Positions 1 through 12,964 of a DNA stretch of 64,000 nt are shown here, piece by piece; the stretch's first letter is position 1; each line of letters opens with the position of its first letter. The stretch covers positions 86,599 through 150,598 of the forward strand of contig JANRFG010000018.1 of assembly GCA_030725715.1 (NCBI GenBank), in the 5' to 3' direction. Made by a program: the position numbers and the translations under genes. Source of the DNA: Opitutales bacterium (lineage in GTDB: Bacteria; Verrucomicrobiota; Verrucomicrobiia; Opitutales; UBA953). The notes beneath the pieces are model-generated. The model searched no databases and was not told where the DNA came from. It saw only the letters and a list, made by a program, of their open reading frames with translations.

Positions 1-337
1 GGAGCTCGAACTCCTTCTCGGTCAGGCGGCCGTCCGCGGTGAAGCGGGACTTGTCGCCGGCGTCGGCGCCGGCGACGGCCAGCTCGCCGGAAATCCGGAC
101 CCAGCTCTCGGAACCCGAGGTGGGGTTGGGCTGCAGGGTGAGGTTCCTGATCTTCTTCTCCTGGGCGTAGGAGAGGACCTGCGAGACGTTGAGGACCTGG
201 ACGGCGTTGCCGGAGGCGGCTCCCGGCAGGTTGAACAGGGCGATGATGGCCACCATGAGGAGCAGCCAGATGAAGACCGGTTTCGTGTTCAGGCGGGGTC
301 CGTTCTTATTATCATCCGGCTGGTCGTTTTGACTCAT
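1..337 (-). CDS. ftsH: ATP-dependent zinc metalloprotease FtsH, N-terminal part (partial, runs off window start)
   Basis: Reverse-strand translation MSQNDQPDDNKNGPRLNTKPVFIWLLLMVAIIALFNLPG...: one N-terminal TM helix then periplasmic domain, next to tilS. Confidence 0.7.
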   Translation of the reverse strand, partial: MSQNDQPDDNKNGPRLNTKPVFIWLLLMVAIIALFNLPGAASGNAVQVLNVSQVLSYAQEKKIRNLTLQPNPTSGSESWVRISGELAVAGADAGDKSRFTADGRLTEKEFEL

Positions 338-348
338 GGGCAAGGGTT

Positions 349-1737
349 TTAACCTAAGCAGGGGCCAAGCCAAGTCAACCGGAGAGCCCCCTTCGTCGGG
401 CCATGCAGGCGGGCGGATTCGGCCGGCGGCAGTCCGGGCACCCAAAGGATGACGGAGCCCGCCAAGACCACGGGCAGCGCCTCCCGCTTTTCAGCGGGGA
501 TTTTACGGTTGATGAGCAGGTCGGAAAGTTTGGCCGAGCCCGGCGCACCCAACGGCTGATAACGATCGCCGTCCACCCGTCCGCGCCAGACGAGCTGCCC
601 CGCCGGCGCGATGACGTAGGCTTCCCGGTCGGGCGAAATGTCACCCTTGGACAGACTGGCCCACAATGTCGCATCGACGTCGACAGTCTCGGCGAGAAGG
701 CCGCACTCATCATCGGGCACTCCGCAGGTGAGCCGACGTTCGGCGGCGCCGTAGGACATGGGCTCGCAGGGGACGCTCAGCGCTCCGGCGGCGACGCGCA
801 CGAGGCGACCGCGGACGGCGGAACGGGCATCGTGACCCGCCGCGATCGCCGCGGCCAAGGGAGCGAGGGACGATTCGCCCGGATCCGTGACTTCATGCGC
901 ATGCAGGAAGACGCGAAGCGCTTCCTGGATCAGGGCGGAAGGACGCCCCTGGAGCGCGGCGATGGGCATCGTGCCATCCGGACCGACCATGCAGCCGAGC
1001 TCGCGCGCCCACTGCGCCAGCGCGACCTGCGCCTCGCCGAGGATACGGGCAGAACGGGCGAAGCCTTCGGCATAACCTGCGCCCATCGCTTCGGTGCCGC
1101 CGGCGGAGAGCCAGGCGCGGACGCGGTTGCGGGCCGCAATCGGGAGGAGATTGGTGGCGTCTTCCCGCCAAGGAATTCCCGCAGTGCGTAGGCCCGCGAG
1201 CAGCGCCCGCTTGTCGATGCCCGCCTGGATCAACGGGCGCCAACGACGATGGCCGTCACGGAAAGACTGCAGCACGCGCGGGGCGGCGAGACCGGCGAGG
1301 CCCGCGCCGCGGGCGAGGCGCATCAGCGCGTTCTCGACGACGTCATCGAGATGGTGCGCGGTGCAGAGCAGTCCGTAGCCGAGGGCCACGCGCTGCTGCG
1401 CGAAGAACGCGTCGCGGCCCGCACGCAGTTCCGCTTCGGAAGCGATCCCCTGCCCTTCCCTCACTCCGACCGCGCACGGTACGGCGAGCGAAGCGCACAA
1501 GGCGGCGACGAAGCGGGCGTCCTCGGCCGACGCCTCACCGCGCACGCGATGATCGAAATGCAGGACGCGTAGCCTCGGTCGCAGAGCTTCGTCCGCCCAG
1601 AGCGCACAGAGCAGGTAGACCGAATCTGCGCCGCCGGAGACCGCGACGGCGACGGGGCCGGACGAGGCCGGAGCCGACGGCAGCCGCGGCAGCCGCTGGG
1701 CGGCCGCGCGCAAGGCGGCGGGACTGGTCAGGCTCAT
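349..1737 (-). CDS. tilS: tRNA(Ile)-lysidine synthetase
   Basis: PP-loop motif AVSGGADSVYLL and TilS-type sequence HFDHRVRGEASAEDARFV; ATG at 1737 preferred over GTG at 1743. Confidence 0.9.
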   Translation of the reverse strand: MSLTSPAALRAAAQRLPRLPSAPASSGPVAVAVSGGADSVYLLCALWADEALRPRLRVLHFDHRVRGEASAEDARFVAALCASLAVPCAVGVREGQGIASEAELRAGRDAFFAQQRVALGYGLLCTAHHLDDVVENALMRLARGAGLAGLAAPRVLQSFRDGHRRWRPLIQAGIDKRALLAGLRTAGIPWREDATNLLPIAARNRVRAWLSAGGTEAMGAGYAEGFARSARILGEAQVALAQWARELGCMVGPDGTMPIAALQGRPSALIQEALRVFLHAHEVTDPGESSLAPLAAAIAAGHDARSAVRGRLVRVAAGALSVPCEPMSYGAAERRLTCGVPDDECGLLAETVDVDATLWASLSKGDISPDREAYVIAPAGQLVWRGRVDGDRYQPLGAPGSAKLSDLLINRKIPAEKREALPVVLAGSVILWVPGLPPAESARLHGPTKGALRLTWLGPCLG

Positions 1738-1790
1738 CGGCACGCGTTCAGCCTACGTCGCGCCGGCTCCCTGCCAATCCAAAGCGGGCC

Positions 1791-3059
1791 TCAGAAGGAC
1801 AGCGTGTCCTTGCCGTACCAGCGACGGAGCGCCTCAGGCACGCGCACGGTACCGTCGGCCTGGAGGTTGTTCTCCAGGATGGCGGCGAGGACGCGCGGCA
1901 GGCCGAGGCCGGAGCCGTTGAGGGTGTGGACGAACTCGGGCTTTCCGTCCTTCGGGCGGAAACGTATCCCCGCGCGACGGGCCTGGAAGTCCGTGAAATT
2001 GGAGCAGCTCGAGACTTCGAGCCAGCGCTTCTGGCCGCCGGCCCAGACTTCGAGGTCGTACTGCTTGCTGTGCGAGAAACCGATGTCGCCGGCGCAGATC
2101 ATCAGCACGCGGTAAGGGAGGTCCAGTTTCTGGAGCAGGCGCTCGGCGTCGCCGCGGAGCAGCTCGAGTTCCTCGAAGGACTTGTCCGGGTGCGTCCACT
2201 TAACGAGCTCGACCTTGTCGAACTGGTGCAGGCGGTTCAGGCCGCGCACGTGCGCGCCCCAGCTGCCGGCTTCACGGCGGAAGCACGGCGTGTAGCCGAC
2301 GCGCTTCACGGGCAGCGAGGCCTCGTCGAGGATCTCGTCGCGGAAGAAGTTCGTGACCGGCACCTCGGCCGTCGGGATGAGGTAGAAATCGTCGGTCTGC
2401 GCGTGGTACATCTGCCCTTCCTTGTCGGGCAGCTGCCCGGTGGCGGTGGCCGAAGCGGCGTTGACGAGCAACGGGGCGTGGACCTCGGTGTAGCCGTTGG
2501 CGCCGGCTTCTTCGAGGAAGTACTGGATCAGCGCGCGGACGAGGCGGGCCATGTCGCCCACGTAGAACGGGAAGCCCGCGCCGGTGACCTTCACGCCGCG
2601 CTCGAAGTCGATCGCCTTGTTGAACCAAGCGATGTCCCAGTGCGGCTTGGCCGCCGGGGAGATGAGCTTCGCGTGGTCGCCCCACTCGAGGACCACCTTG
2701 TTGTCGGCCTCGGTGCGGCCTTCGGGCACGGAATCGTGCGGGATGTTCGGGACGGAAAGCGCGACGGCCTTCATCTGCTCCTCGGCTTCGGTGACCTTCT
2801 TCTCGAGTTCCTTCACCTTGGCGGAAGCTGCCTTCATCTCGGCGACCTTGGCCTGGAATTCCGGCGAGCCCTTGGGCATCGCGGCCATCTCCTTGTTCGC
2901 GGCGTTCTGCGCGGAACGGGCGACCTCGAACTCGGCCACCGCGTGGCGGCGGGCTTCGTCGGCGGCCAGGACGGCGTCGAGGTCGACCTGGAACTTCTTC
3001 CGGGCGACGCCCTTGCGGACGAGGTCGATGTTTTCGCGGAGGAACTTGGAGTCCAGCAT
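1791..3059 (-). CDS. serS: Seryl-tRNA synthetase
   Basis: MLDSKFLRENIDLVRKGVARK N-terminal coiled-coil arm and class II motifs (FRREAGSWG, GSGLGLPRVLAAILENNLQADGTVRVPEALR). Confidence 0.95.
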   Translation of the reverse strand: MLDSKFLRENIDLVRKGVARKKFQVDLDAVLAADEARRHAVAEFEVARSAQNAANKEMAAMPKGSPEFQAKVAEMKAASAKVKELEKKVTEAEEQMKAVALSVPNIPHDSVPEGRTEADNKVVLEWGDHAKLISPAAKPHWDIAWFNKAIDFERGVKVTGAGFPFYVGDMARLVRALIQYFLEEAGANGYTEVHAPLLVNAASATATGQLPDKEGQMYHAQTDDFYLIPTAEVPVTNFFRDEILDEASLPVKRVGYTPCFRREAGSWGAHVRGLNRLHQFDKVELVKWTHPDKSFEELELLRGDAERLLQKLDLPYRVLMICAGDIGFSHSKQYDLEVWAGGQKRWLEVSSCSNFTDFQARRAGIRFRPKDGKPEFVHTLNGSGLGLPRVLAAILENNLQADGTVRVPEALRRWYGKDTLSF

Positions 3060-3102
3060 GGGCCGACTTTGCCCAATCCCCCCGCCCGAGGGCAACGGGG
3101 AA

Positions 3103-3780
3103 TTATCGCCCGCGCTGGATTCGGGCGGCCAGGAAGCGGGCCAACCAGAGCGCGTTCTCCCGGTCGACACCGGCGGCGCTCAGTCGCAGGTCCTTGGCTC
3201 CGTCGACCTTGAACTCGACCTGGAAGCTCGTGGAGTAGCGGTTGCGTCCGCGGCGCGTGGCTTCGGTGAGACGGCACGAACGGACGTCATGCCAAGGGGC
3301 TGACTGGGTACGATAGACCCCCAGGGCGCCGGTGCGGATCGAGAACTTGCCGCCCGCGAGCTCCACGATCGTGCGGCCGGCGACGGACATCACGGTCAGA
3401 CCGATGAGCGCGACCGAACCCACCAGGAAAGGCAGCCCGAAGAGCGACATCATCCAGTTGAACTCCCCCTTGGCGATCTGCGTGCCGTAGATGCCGCCGA
3501 GCGAGCCGCCGGCCCAGACGAGCGTGAACGGCACGAGGAAGATCGCGATGCAGCTGCGGGTCGACAGCGTCAGCCGGAAGCCGTCCATCGTCTCGACCAA
3601 GTCCACGCCCTTCGGCGGGGTCATCACCGGCACGATGTTCCGGTCGGCGAAAGGCACGGCGGCCTGACAAGCCTCCAGCGGGAAAGGCTTCTCGCAGAAC
3701 CGACAGACCGCGACGCCCTGGGCGGGCGCGAGGTCGGCCGCCTGGATCGGCAGGCCGCAATCAGGGCAGTGAAATTCCAC
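3103..3780 (-). CDS. Hypothetical membrane protein with N-terminal zinc-ribbon-like CPDC...CRFC motif
   Basis: 225-aa ORF; CPDCGLPIQAADLAPAQGVAVCRFC followed by two hydrophobic segments. Confidence 0.65.
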   Translation of the reverse strand: MEFHCPDCGLPIQAADLAPAQGVAVCRFCEKPFPLEACQAAVPFADRNIVPVMTPPKGVDLVETMDGFRLTLSTRSCIAIFLVPFTLVWAGGSLGGIYGTQIAKGEFNWMMSLFGLPFLVGSVALIGLTVMSVAGRTIVELAGGKFSIRTGALGVYRTQSAPWHDVRSCRLTEATRRGRNRYSTSFQVEFKVDGAKDLRLSAAGVDRENALWLARFLAARIQRGR

Positions 3781-3820
3781 GGAGGCAAATTGGCCGCGCC
3801 TGGGAAGACTGCCAAACAGA

Positions 3821-3850
3821 TAAGCCCCGCCGCGCGAACGGCGGGGCTTA
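3821..3850. terminator. Hairpin terminator 3' of ndk, TAAGCCCCGCCG-N6-CGGCGGGGCTTA
   Basis: 12-bp perfect stem between ndk end and the next gene. Confidence 0.75.
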
Positions 3851-3867
3851 TTTTGCTATGCTTTCGC

Positions 3868-4302
3868 TTAGACTCGGCTCGCCTCAGAGGCGAAGACTTC
3901 GTCAGGACGGAAGAAACGTCGGACCTCGGCGTCCGCGGCGGCGGGGCTGTCGGAGGCGTGGCAGACATTGCGCATCATCTCGGTGCCGAAATCGCCACGG
4001 ATGGTGCCCTTGGGGGCCACTTTGGAATTGGTCGGTCCGAGGAGTTCGCGGACGCGGGAGATGACGTTCTCGCCGACGAGGACGGCGACGATCACCGGAC
4101 GGGAGGACATGAAGGCCTCGATCTCCGGGTAGAAAGGCTTGTCGGCGACGTGGGCGTAATGCTCGCGGAGCTGGTCCGAGGTCAGACGGGTCATCTTACT
4201 GGCCTGGATGTCGAAGCCGGCGGCTTCGAAGCGAGCGAGGACCGTTCCGCAGAGGCGGCGCTCCATGCAGTCGGGCTTGAGAATGATGAGGGTCTTTTCC
4301 AT
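3868..4302 (-). CDS. ndk: Nucleoside diphosphate kinase
   Basis: MEKTLIILKPDCMERRLCG, NVCHASDSPAAADAEVRRFF (catalytic His motif N-x-x-H-x-S-D). Confidence 0.95.
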   Translation of the reverse strand: MEKTLIILKPDCMERRLCGTVLARFEAAGFDIQASKMTRLTSDQLREHYAHVADKPFYPEIEAFMSSRPVIVAVLVGENVISRVRELLGPTNSKVAPKGTIRGDFGTEMMRNVCHASDSPAAADAEVRRFFRPDEVFASEASRV

Positions 4303-4389
4303 AGGGAACCCTTCGGACTGAAGGGTCGTTAAGTCTTCGCTTTTAAGGCCGAAAAGACAAGCCCGAAGCAAAATTAGCCCCGAAACCGC

Positions 4390-4890
4390 TCAAAAACCCT
4401 TGGAAATCAGGCAAATAGCCTGCACCGCCAAGGCCTTACCCTGCCCGATCGAGTCCATTCCTTCGTTGGTCGTGGCCTTGATCCCCACCTGAGAGGCGGA
4501 AATTCCGATGATTTCGGCGACTTTGGCCTTCATGGCGTCGACGTGCGCCATGACCTTCGGGCGCTCACCGATGATCACGATGTCGACGTTGCCGACCACC
4601 CAGCCGCCCTGCCCCTTGGCCTCGGCGACGGCCTTCTTCACGATCACGGCGGAATCCAATCCTTTGAGGGAGGCGTCCGTGTTCGGGAAATAATGACCGA
4701 TGTCACGCAGGCCGGCGGCGCCCAGGATCGCGTCGGCGACGGCATGCAGCAGCACGTCGGCATCCGAATGCCCCTCCGGGCCGACCGGCGACGGGATGTT
4801 CACCCCGCCCAGGATGCACGGACGACCGGCGACCAGCGGGTGAATGTCATACCCGAGACCGACACGGAAGGCTGGCAGGGGCTGGCTCAT
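4390..4890 (-). CDS. ispF: 2-C-methyl-D-erythritol 2,4-cyclodiphosphate synthase
   Basis: RVGLGYDIHPL, GPEGHSDADVLLHAVADAILGAAGLRDIGHYFP, TTNEGMDSIGQGKALAVQA. Confidence 0.96.
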   Translation of the reverse strand: MSQPLPAFRVGLGYDIHPLVAGRPCILGGVNIPSPVGPEGHSDADVLLHAVADAILGAAGLRDIGHYFPNTDASLKGLDSAVIVKKAVAEAKGQGGWVVGNVDIVIIGERPKVMAHVDAMKAKVAEIIGISASQVGIKATTNEGMDSIGQGKALAVQAICLISKGF

Positions 4891-4990
4891 GGCTCGTTAT
4901 TAGGCGAGAAAACGCCCAAAGGGAAGCCCTTGCACAAAACCCTTGAAACGCCCTCCCCGAGGAGGCATTTTGTAGGCCTGTCAGTCTTCA

Positions 4991-5065
4991 GGCGCGGTAG
5001 CCAAGTGGTAAGGCCGGGCTCTGCAAAAGCCCCATGCGTCGGTTCAATTCCGACCCGCGCCTCCA
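4991..5065 (+). tRNA. tRNA-Cys (anticodon GCA)
   Basis: Cloverleaf GGCGCGG...CCGCGCC, anticodon loop CTGCAAA, T-arm GTCGGTTCAATTCCGAC, discriminator U, encoded CCA. Confidence 0.97.
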
Positions 5066-5073
5066 GTTTAAAC

Positions 5074-5106
5074 AAGAAGGGCGTCCCGAACCGGGACGCC
5101 CTTCTT
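5074..5106. terminator. Bidirectional terminator between tRNA-Cys and argG
   Basis: 15-bp perfect stem AAGAAGGGCGTCCCG-AAC-CGGGACGCCCTTCTT between convergent units. Confidence 0.85.
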
Positions 5107-5126
5107 CTTGATCGGTCAGGCTGACC

Positions 5127-6383
<1,257 letters not shown>

Positions 6384-6401
6384 GGTAGTGGTATGGGAAA
6401 A

Positions 6402-7349
6402 TCAGCCGCGGTGGGCGGCGAGGTGCGCGAGGATGGCCTTCTGCACGTGCAGACGGTTCTCGGCTTGGTCGAAGATGATGCTCTGCTTGCTCGCGAGCAC
6501 TTCGGCGGAGACTTCCTCGCCGGGGTGGGCCGGGAGGCAGTGCATGAAATAGGCGGAGGGCTTGGCCAGGGACATCAGCTGCGCGTTGACCTGGTAAGGC
6601 TGCATGGTGCGCAGGCGTTCGGCCTTCTCGGCCTCCATGCCCATGCTCACCCAGACGTCGGTGTAGACCATGTCGGCGCCCTTGACGGCGGCGGCGGGGT
6701 CGGTCGAGAAGGTGAAGGACTCGGCGAGTCCGTCCTTCTTCAGCTGGGCGCGGACCTCGGCGCCGGGCTCATGACCGGCAGGGCCGGCAAGGGCGATCTC
6801 GACGCCGAGAGCGGCGCCGCCGAGCACGAACGAGTTCGCCATGTTGCAGGCGGTGTCGCCGAGGAAGGCGACCTTCTTGCCCTTGAGCGAAGCGGCATAC
6901 TGTTCCGGACGGCCGGGCGCGAAGCGCTCCGCCAGCGTGAACATGTCCGTCATGAACTGGCACGGATGCAGGAAGTCGGACAGCGCGTTGACGACCGGCA
7001 TCGTGCCGCAGCGGGCGAACTCCTCGAGCAGGGCGTGCTCGTGGCAGCGGATGACCATGCCGTGCAGGTAACGGGACAGGACGCGCGCGGTGTCGGCGAC
7101 GGTCTCGCCGCGGGAGAGCTGCAGGTCGTCGGCGTTGAGCATCACCGGCTGGCCGCCGAGCTCATGGACGCCGACCTGGAAGGAGACGCGGGTGCGGGTG
7201 CTCTTCTTGAAGAACATCAGGCCCCAGGACTGGTGCGCGAGGGCGGCGCCGGCGGACCGGCCGCGACCGGCCTTGAGGGCCGCGGCGGCGGCGAAGACCT
7301 GGGCCGTTTCGGCTGGGCTCAGGTCGGTCTCCTTCAGGAAATGACGCAT
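6402..7349 (-). CDS. argF: Ornithine carbamoyltransferase
   Basis: MRHFLKETDLSPAE; FFKKSTRTRVSFQVGVHELGG (STRTR carbamoyl phosphate motif), HCLPAHPGEEV. Confidence 0.95.
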   Translation of the reverse strand: MRHFLKETDLSPAETAQVFAAAAALKAGRGRSAGAALAHQSWGLMFFKKSTRTRVSFQVGVHELGGQPVMLNADDLQLSRGETVADTARVLSRYLHGMVIRCHEHALLEEFARCGTMPVVNALSDFLHPCQFMTDMFTLAERFAPGRPEQYAASLKGKKVAFLGDTACNMANSFVLGGAALGVEIALAGPAGHEPGAEVRAQLKKDGLAESFTFSTDPAAAVKGADMVYTDVWVSMGMEAEKAERLRTMQPYQVNAQLMSLAKPSAYFMHCLPAHPGEEVSAEVLASKQSIIFDQAENRLHVQKAILAHLAAHRG

Positions 7350-7417
7350 CTCGGAAAGCGTTCGAACATAGCCCTGCCGAACCGTTTGGACAGCGGAAAA
7401 TAGGGGCGGAAAACCGC

Positions 7418-8637
<1,220 letters not shown>

Positions 8638-8638
<1 letters not shown>

Positions 8639-9519
8639 CAACCGTGGATGATTTCGGTGCCGATGCCCTTGTCGGTGAAGACCTCGAGCAGGAGCGCGTG
8701 CGGGACGCGTCCGTCGATGAAGTGCACGCGGCGGACGCCTTCCTTCAGGGCCTTCACGGCGCTGTCGACCTTCGGGATCATCCCGCCGGCGATCACGCCC
8801 TTGCGCTTGAGTTCTTCGACCTCGCTCACCTTGAGCGTGGGGATCAGGGAAGCCGGGTCCTTGGCGTCGGCGAGCAGGCCGGGGACGTCGCTCATGAAGA
8901 TCAGGCGGCGGGCGCGCAGGGAGTTGGCGACGGCCGCGGCGGCGACGTCGGCGTTGGTGTTGTAGGCCTGGTCGTCGGCGTCGAGGGCGATGGGCGAGAC
9001 GACCGGCAGATGGCCGTCGGCGAGGGCCTTCTTGATCAGTTTCGTCTTCACGAACTTGATGTCGCCGACGAAACCGATGTCGACCGGCTGGCCCTGCTCG
9101 TCCCGACCGTGGAGCTTCTCGCAGAGGTTCACGTGGTTGCCCGGCATGCCGAGCGGGTTGGCGCCGCGGGCCTTCAGGGATTCGCAGATCTGTCCGTTGA
9201 TCTCGCGGTTGAGGGTCTCCTCGACGATCTTGACGGTCGCGGCGTCGGTGACGCGCATGCCGCCGCGGAACTCGGACTTGATCCCGGCCTTGTCCATGGC
9301 GCGGGTGATGGCCTTGCCGCCGCCGTGCACGACGACGACCTGGATGCCGACGGCGGCCAGGAAGGCGATGTCGGTGGCCACGCGGTCCCGGCCTTCCGGG
9401 TTCGGGTCGTCCATGAAGCTGCCGCCGTACTTCACCACGAAGGTGGAGCCGCGGAACTTATGGATGTAAGGAAGCGCCTCGTGAAGGACCTCGGCTTTCT
9501 GGGCGGCGGGAATGCTCAT
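8638..9519 (-). CDS. argB: Acetylglutamate kinase
   Basis: [54 protein letters not shown]. Confidence 0.96.
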
Positions 9520-9568
9520 CTTGCGGGACGGAGTGTCAGGACTGCGGACGGGGAGTAAACGGAAAACC

Positions 9569-10798
9569 TCACTCGCTCTTGTTGTAGTTCACGTAGCCGT
9601 CGGTGAGGTCCGCCGCGAGGAGCCGGAACCGGGCGTCACCGAGGTTGAGCCGCAGGCGGACGGCGAAGCGGGCGGCCTTCACGACCTGCTTCCACCGGGG
9701 CTTGTTCTCGGGCAAGGGCTTGCCACCGAGGACGGCCGGGACGTCGTCGTAGTAGATATCCAGCTTGGACTCATCCAGTCCGGTGCGGGCGTAGCCGGCG
9801 GCGTCGGCCAGGCGACCCCAGTTCGGATCTTCGCCATACCAGGACGACTTCACCAGGAGGGAGTTGCCGATCGCGCGGGCGATCTTCTCGGCGTCGGCCC
9901 GGGTGCGGGCGCCTTCGATCTCCACGGCCACGACCTTGGTGATCTTCTCGCCGTCGCCCACGATCTTCTCCGCCAGGGCGAAGCAGACCTTGTCGAGGGC
10001 TTCCTGGAAGAGCGCGCGGAGGGCGGCCGGAGCGGACGCGCCGACCGAGACGCCGGAGACGCCGGAGGCGAGCAGGAGCACGGTGTCGTTGGTGGACATG
10101 TCGCCATCGACGCTGACGCAGTTGAAGGACTGGTCGGAGGAAGCCTTGAGGGCGGCCTTGAGCTCGGCCGGCGAAGCGGCGGCGTCGGTGCAGACGAACG
10201 CGAGCATCGTGGCCATGTTGGGCTCGATCATGCCGGCGCCCTTGGCGATGCCGGCGATCGTGACGGTCCTGCCCTCCCAGACGAAGCGCGCGGTGACGGA
10301 CTTCGGACGGGTGTCGGAAGTGAGGATGGCGTGGGCGGAACGCACGCCTTCGGCGGCGTCGCGCGAGAGACGGGAGGCCGAGACCTTGATGCCCTCGGCG
10401 ACCTTGGTCATCGGGAGCAGCTCGCCGATACGGCCGGTCGAGCAGACCAGGAAGGCGTCGTCCGGCGCGCCCACGGCGGCGGCGGAGAGCTTGGCCATCG
10501 CGACGGCGTCGGCGTCACCCTGGGCGGCCGTGCAGGCGTTGGCGTTGCCGCTGTTGCCGACGATGCCGCGGATCTTATCGGCGGACACGGCGAGCACCTG
10601 CTGGCAGAAGCGCACCGGGGCGGCCTTGACGTCATTGGTCGTGAAGACGCCGGCGGCGGCGCACGGGCGGTCGGCGACGACGAGCGTCAGGTCGAGACGG
10701 TCGGTCGACTTGTTACGGATGTCGCAGCCGGCGGCGCCGACGCGGAAGCCGGGCACGTCAGAGACGCCCGGCGAATCATTGGTGAACTCGATGGACAT
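9569..10798 (-). CDS. argJ: Bifunctional ornithine acetyltransferase / N-acetylglutamate synthase
   Basis: [22 protein letters not shown] and [22 protein letters not shown]-type ArgJ motifs. Confidence 0.96.
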   Translation of the reverse strand: MSIEFTNDSPGVSDVPGFRVGAAGCDIRNKSTDRLDLTLVVADRPCAAAGVFTTNDVKAAPVRFCQQVLAVSADKIRGIVGNSGNANACTAAQGDADAVAMAKLSAAAVGAPDDAFLVCSTGRIGELLPMTKVAEGIKVSASRLSRDAAEGVRSAHAILTSDTRPKSVTARFVWEGRTVTIAGIAKGAGMIEPNMATMLAFVCTDAAASPAELKAALKASSDQSFNCVSVDGDMSTNDTVLLLASGVSGVSVGASAPAALRALFQEALDKVCFALAEKIVGDGEKITKVVAVEIEGARTRADAEKIARAIGNSLLVKSSWYGEDPNWGRLADAAGYARTGLDESKLDIYYDDVPAVLGGKPLPENKPRWKQVVKAARFAVRLRLNLGDARFRLLAADLTDGYVNYNKSE

Positions 10799-10807
10799 GG
10801 AGAAAGA

Positions 10808-11857
10808 TCAGCGCAGGCCTTCGGCCTCGTCCCAACCCATCATCAGGTTGAGGTTCTGGACCGCCTGGCCGCCGGCGCCCTTGAGCAGGTTGTCGATCAC
10901 CGAGGTGATGATGAGATTGCCCGTGCGCGCGTCGGCGACGACGGAGCAGGCGACCCGGTTGGTATTGGCGACGTGGGCGGTGTCGGGGAACTCGCCCGAC
11001 TTCAGCAAGGTCACGAACGGGCGGCCGGCATAGGCCTGCTGCCACGCGGCTTCGACCTGGGCGACGGTGACGCCCGGAGCGGGCACGACGATGGTCGTGG
11101 CGATGCCGCGGTGCATCGGGGCGAGGTGCGGATTGAACTGCACGACGACGGGCTGGCCGGCGGCCGCGCCGAACTGCTCCTCGATCTCGGCGATGTGCCG
11201 GTGACCGGGGATGCCGTAGGCCTTGATCGAGCTGTCGCGCTCGGAGAACAGGAACGCCACGTCGGCCTTCTTGCCGGCGCCGGAGACGCCGCTGTAGGAA
11301 TTGATGATCAGGCGGCCCGGCTCGGGCTTGAGCAGGCCGGCGCGCAGGAGCGGCACGAGCGGCACCTGGATGCTGGTCGGGTAGCAACCCGGGCAGGCGA
11401 TGAGCTGCGCGGACTTCCACGCGTCGTCCGTCTGGAGTTCCGGGATGACGTAACGGGCCTGCGCGGCGAGCGCCGGCGCCGGATGGTCATGGCCGTAATA
11501 CTTTTTGTAGAGCGCGAGGTCGCGCAGACGGAAGTCGGCGGACAGGTCGAGGACCCGCTTGCCGGCGGCGACGAGCGGCGCGGCGTATTCGGCGGCGACG
11601 CCGTGCGGCAGCGCCAGGAACCAGACGTCCACGTCGGACTTCGCGCATTCCTCGGGAGAGGAGGCGGAGAAGACCAGCGCCGGGTCGACGACGCCCCGGA
11701 GGCGCGGGATCTCATCGGCCACGGACTTCCCGGCCAAGGTCCGCGAACAGACCGCGGCGAGCTTGACCCGCGGGTGGCGGGCCAGGACGCGGACGAGCTC
11801 CTCCCCGGTGTACCCGGAGGCGCCGACGATACCGACCTTGGTCAGGTTTTGGGACAT
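10808..11857 (-). CDS. argC: N-acetyl-gamma-glutamyl-phosphate reductase
   Basis: VGIVGASGYTGEELVRVL; LIACPGCYPTSIQVPL catalytic Cys motif. Confidence 0.96.
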   Translation of the reverse strand: MSQNLTKVGIVGASGYTGEELVRVLARHPRVKLAAVCSRTLAGKSVADEIPRLRGVVDPALVFSASSPEECAKSDVDVWFLALPHGVAAEYAAPLVAAGKRVLDLSADFRLRDLALYKKYYGHDHPAPALAAQARYVIPELQTDDAWKSAQLIACPGCYPTSIQVPLVPLLRAGLLKPEPGRLIINSYSGVSGAGKKADVAFLFSERDSSIKAYGIPGHRHIAEIEEQFGAAAGQPVVVQFNPHLAPMHRGIATTIVVPAPGVTVAQVEAAWQQAYAGRPFVTLLKSGEFPDTAHVANTNRVACSVVADARTGNLIITSVIDNLLKGAGGQAVQNLNLMMGWDEAEGLR

Positions 11858-11923
11858 GGCTTGAGAGTTTGGGTTATTTGAATGTCGAACAGATGGCTGG
11901 ACTGGGCGGACTGGGCAACAAAA

Positions 11924-11945
11924 AGGCCCCGGGGTGCCGGGGCCT
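11924..11945 (-). terminator. Rho-independent terminator of rplM-rpsI
   Basis: AGGCCCCGG-GGTG-CCGGGGCCT; U-rich tail on the minus transcript. Confidence 0.8.
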
Positions 11946-11970
11946 TCGAGGTTTCCTGTCCCTTCGCGGA

Positions 11971-12369
11971 TTAACGCTTGGAGAACTGGAAGCGCTTGCG
12001 GGCGCCGGGGCGGCCGGGCTTCTTACGTTCGCGCATACGACCGTCGCGGGTCAGGAGACCTTCTTTCTTCAGAGGAGCGCGGAGGGTGGCGTCCATCTTC
12101 TGGATCGCGCGAGCGAGACCATGGGAGATGGCGCCGGCCTGGCCGTTGGGGCCGCCGCCGATGACGCGGACGACGACGTCGAGCTGGCCATCGAGGCCGG
12201 CGGTCGTGATCGGGAGGGTGGCGGACTTCACCAGGGCCTCGGTGTAGAGATACTCTTCGACGGGCTTGCCGTTGACGACGATGACACCGGTGCCGCGGGA
12301 AAGGCGGACGCGGGCCGAGGCGGTCTTACGACGGCCGACGGCGAGGATGGCGGAGGACTTGGCGCTCAT
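11971..12369 (-). CDS. rpsI: 30S ribosomal protein S9
   Basis: C-terminal RDGRMRERKKPGRPGARKRFQFSKR. Confidence 0.96.
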   Translation of the reverse strand: MSAKSSAILAVGRRKTASARVRLSRGTGVIVVNGKPVEEYLYTEALVKSATLPITTAGLDGQLDVVVRVIGGGPNGQAGAISHGLARAIQKMDATLRAPLKKEGLLTRDGRMRERKKPGRPGARKRFQFSKR

Positions 12370-12387
12370 TGCGAAAGGATCGGTCGA

Positions 12388-12819
12388 TTAACCCTTGAAC
12401 GGGATCGGGTTGGAGGCGGCGTGGTCGTGCTTGTCGCCGGCGTAGACGCGCAGCTTCAGGAGCATGGCGTTGGCGAGGCGGTTCTTGGGGAGCATGCCCT
12501 TGACGGCGTGGGTGACCAGGAACTCGGGGCGACGCTCGCGCATGGCGGCGGCGGTGCGGCGGTAGGCGGTGCCGACCCAGCCGGTGTAGAACATGTAGGT
12601 CTTGTCCTCTTCCTTGGAGCCGGTGAGGCGGACCTTGTCGGCGTTGATCACGATGACGTAGTCACCGGTGTCGACGTGGGGGGTGTAGGTGGGCTTGTGA
12701 CGGCCGCGGAGAATATTGGCGATCTTGACGGCAACACGGCCCAGGACCTGATCCTTGGCGTCGACGACATACCAGGTCTTGTCCTTGAGCTGCACGTTCT
12801 TGGCTAGCGTGGTCTTCAT
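12388..12819 (-). CDS. rplM: 50S ribosomal protein L13
   Basis: MKTTLAKNVQLKDKTWYVVDAKDQVLGRVAVKIANILRGRHKPTYTPHVDTGDYVIVINADKV. Confidence 0.96.
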   Translation of the reverse strand: MKTTLAKNVQLKDKTWYVVDAKDQVLGRVAVKIANILRGRHKPTYTPHVDTGDYVIVINADKVRLTGSKEEDKTYMFYTGWVGTAYRRTAAAMRERRPEFLVTHAVKGMLPKNRLANAMLLKLRVYAGDKHDHAASNPIPFKG

Positions 12820-12912
12820 AAAGAGGGAAAGCGGGAACATGGGAAAGGACCCCCCTCCGTCAACACCCGAATGCGCCCCGGCGGGGGCCTGCCCCAAATA
12901 AGCCAAAAACAA

Positions 12913-12940
12913 GGGAGGCGCGACCTGGGCCGCGCCTCCC
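12913..12940 (-). terminator. Rho-independent terminator of the outer-membrane protein gene
   Basis: GGGAGGCGCG-N8-CGCGCCTCCC, then CTTGTTTTTGG on the minus strand. Confidence 0.8.
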
Positions 12941-12964
12941 TGCCCTGCCCTGCCGGCCGGCAGG

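Noticed and set aside
9512-11881. 789-aa + strand ORF antisense to argJ/argC
   Set aside because: Antisense artefact, no domain content and strongly biased composition.
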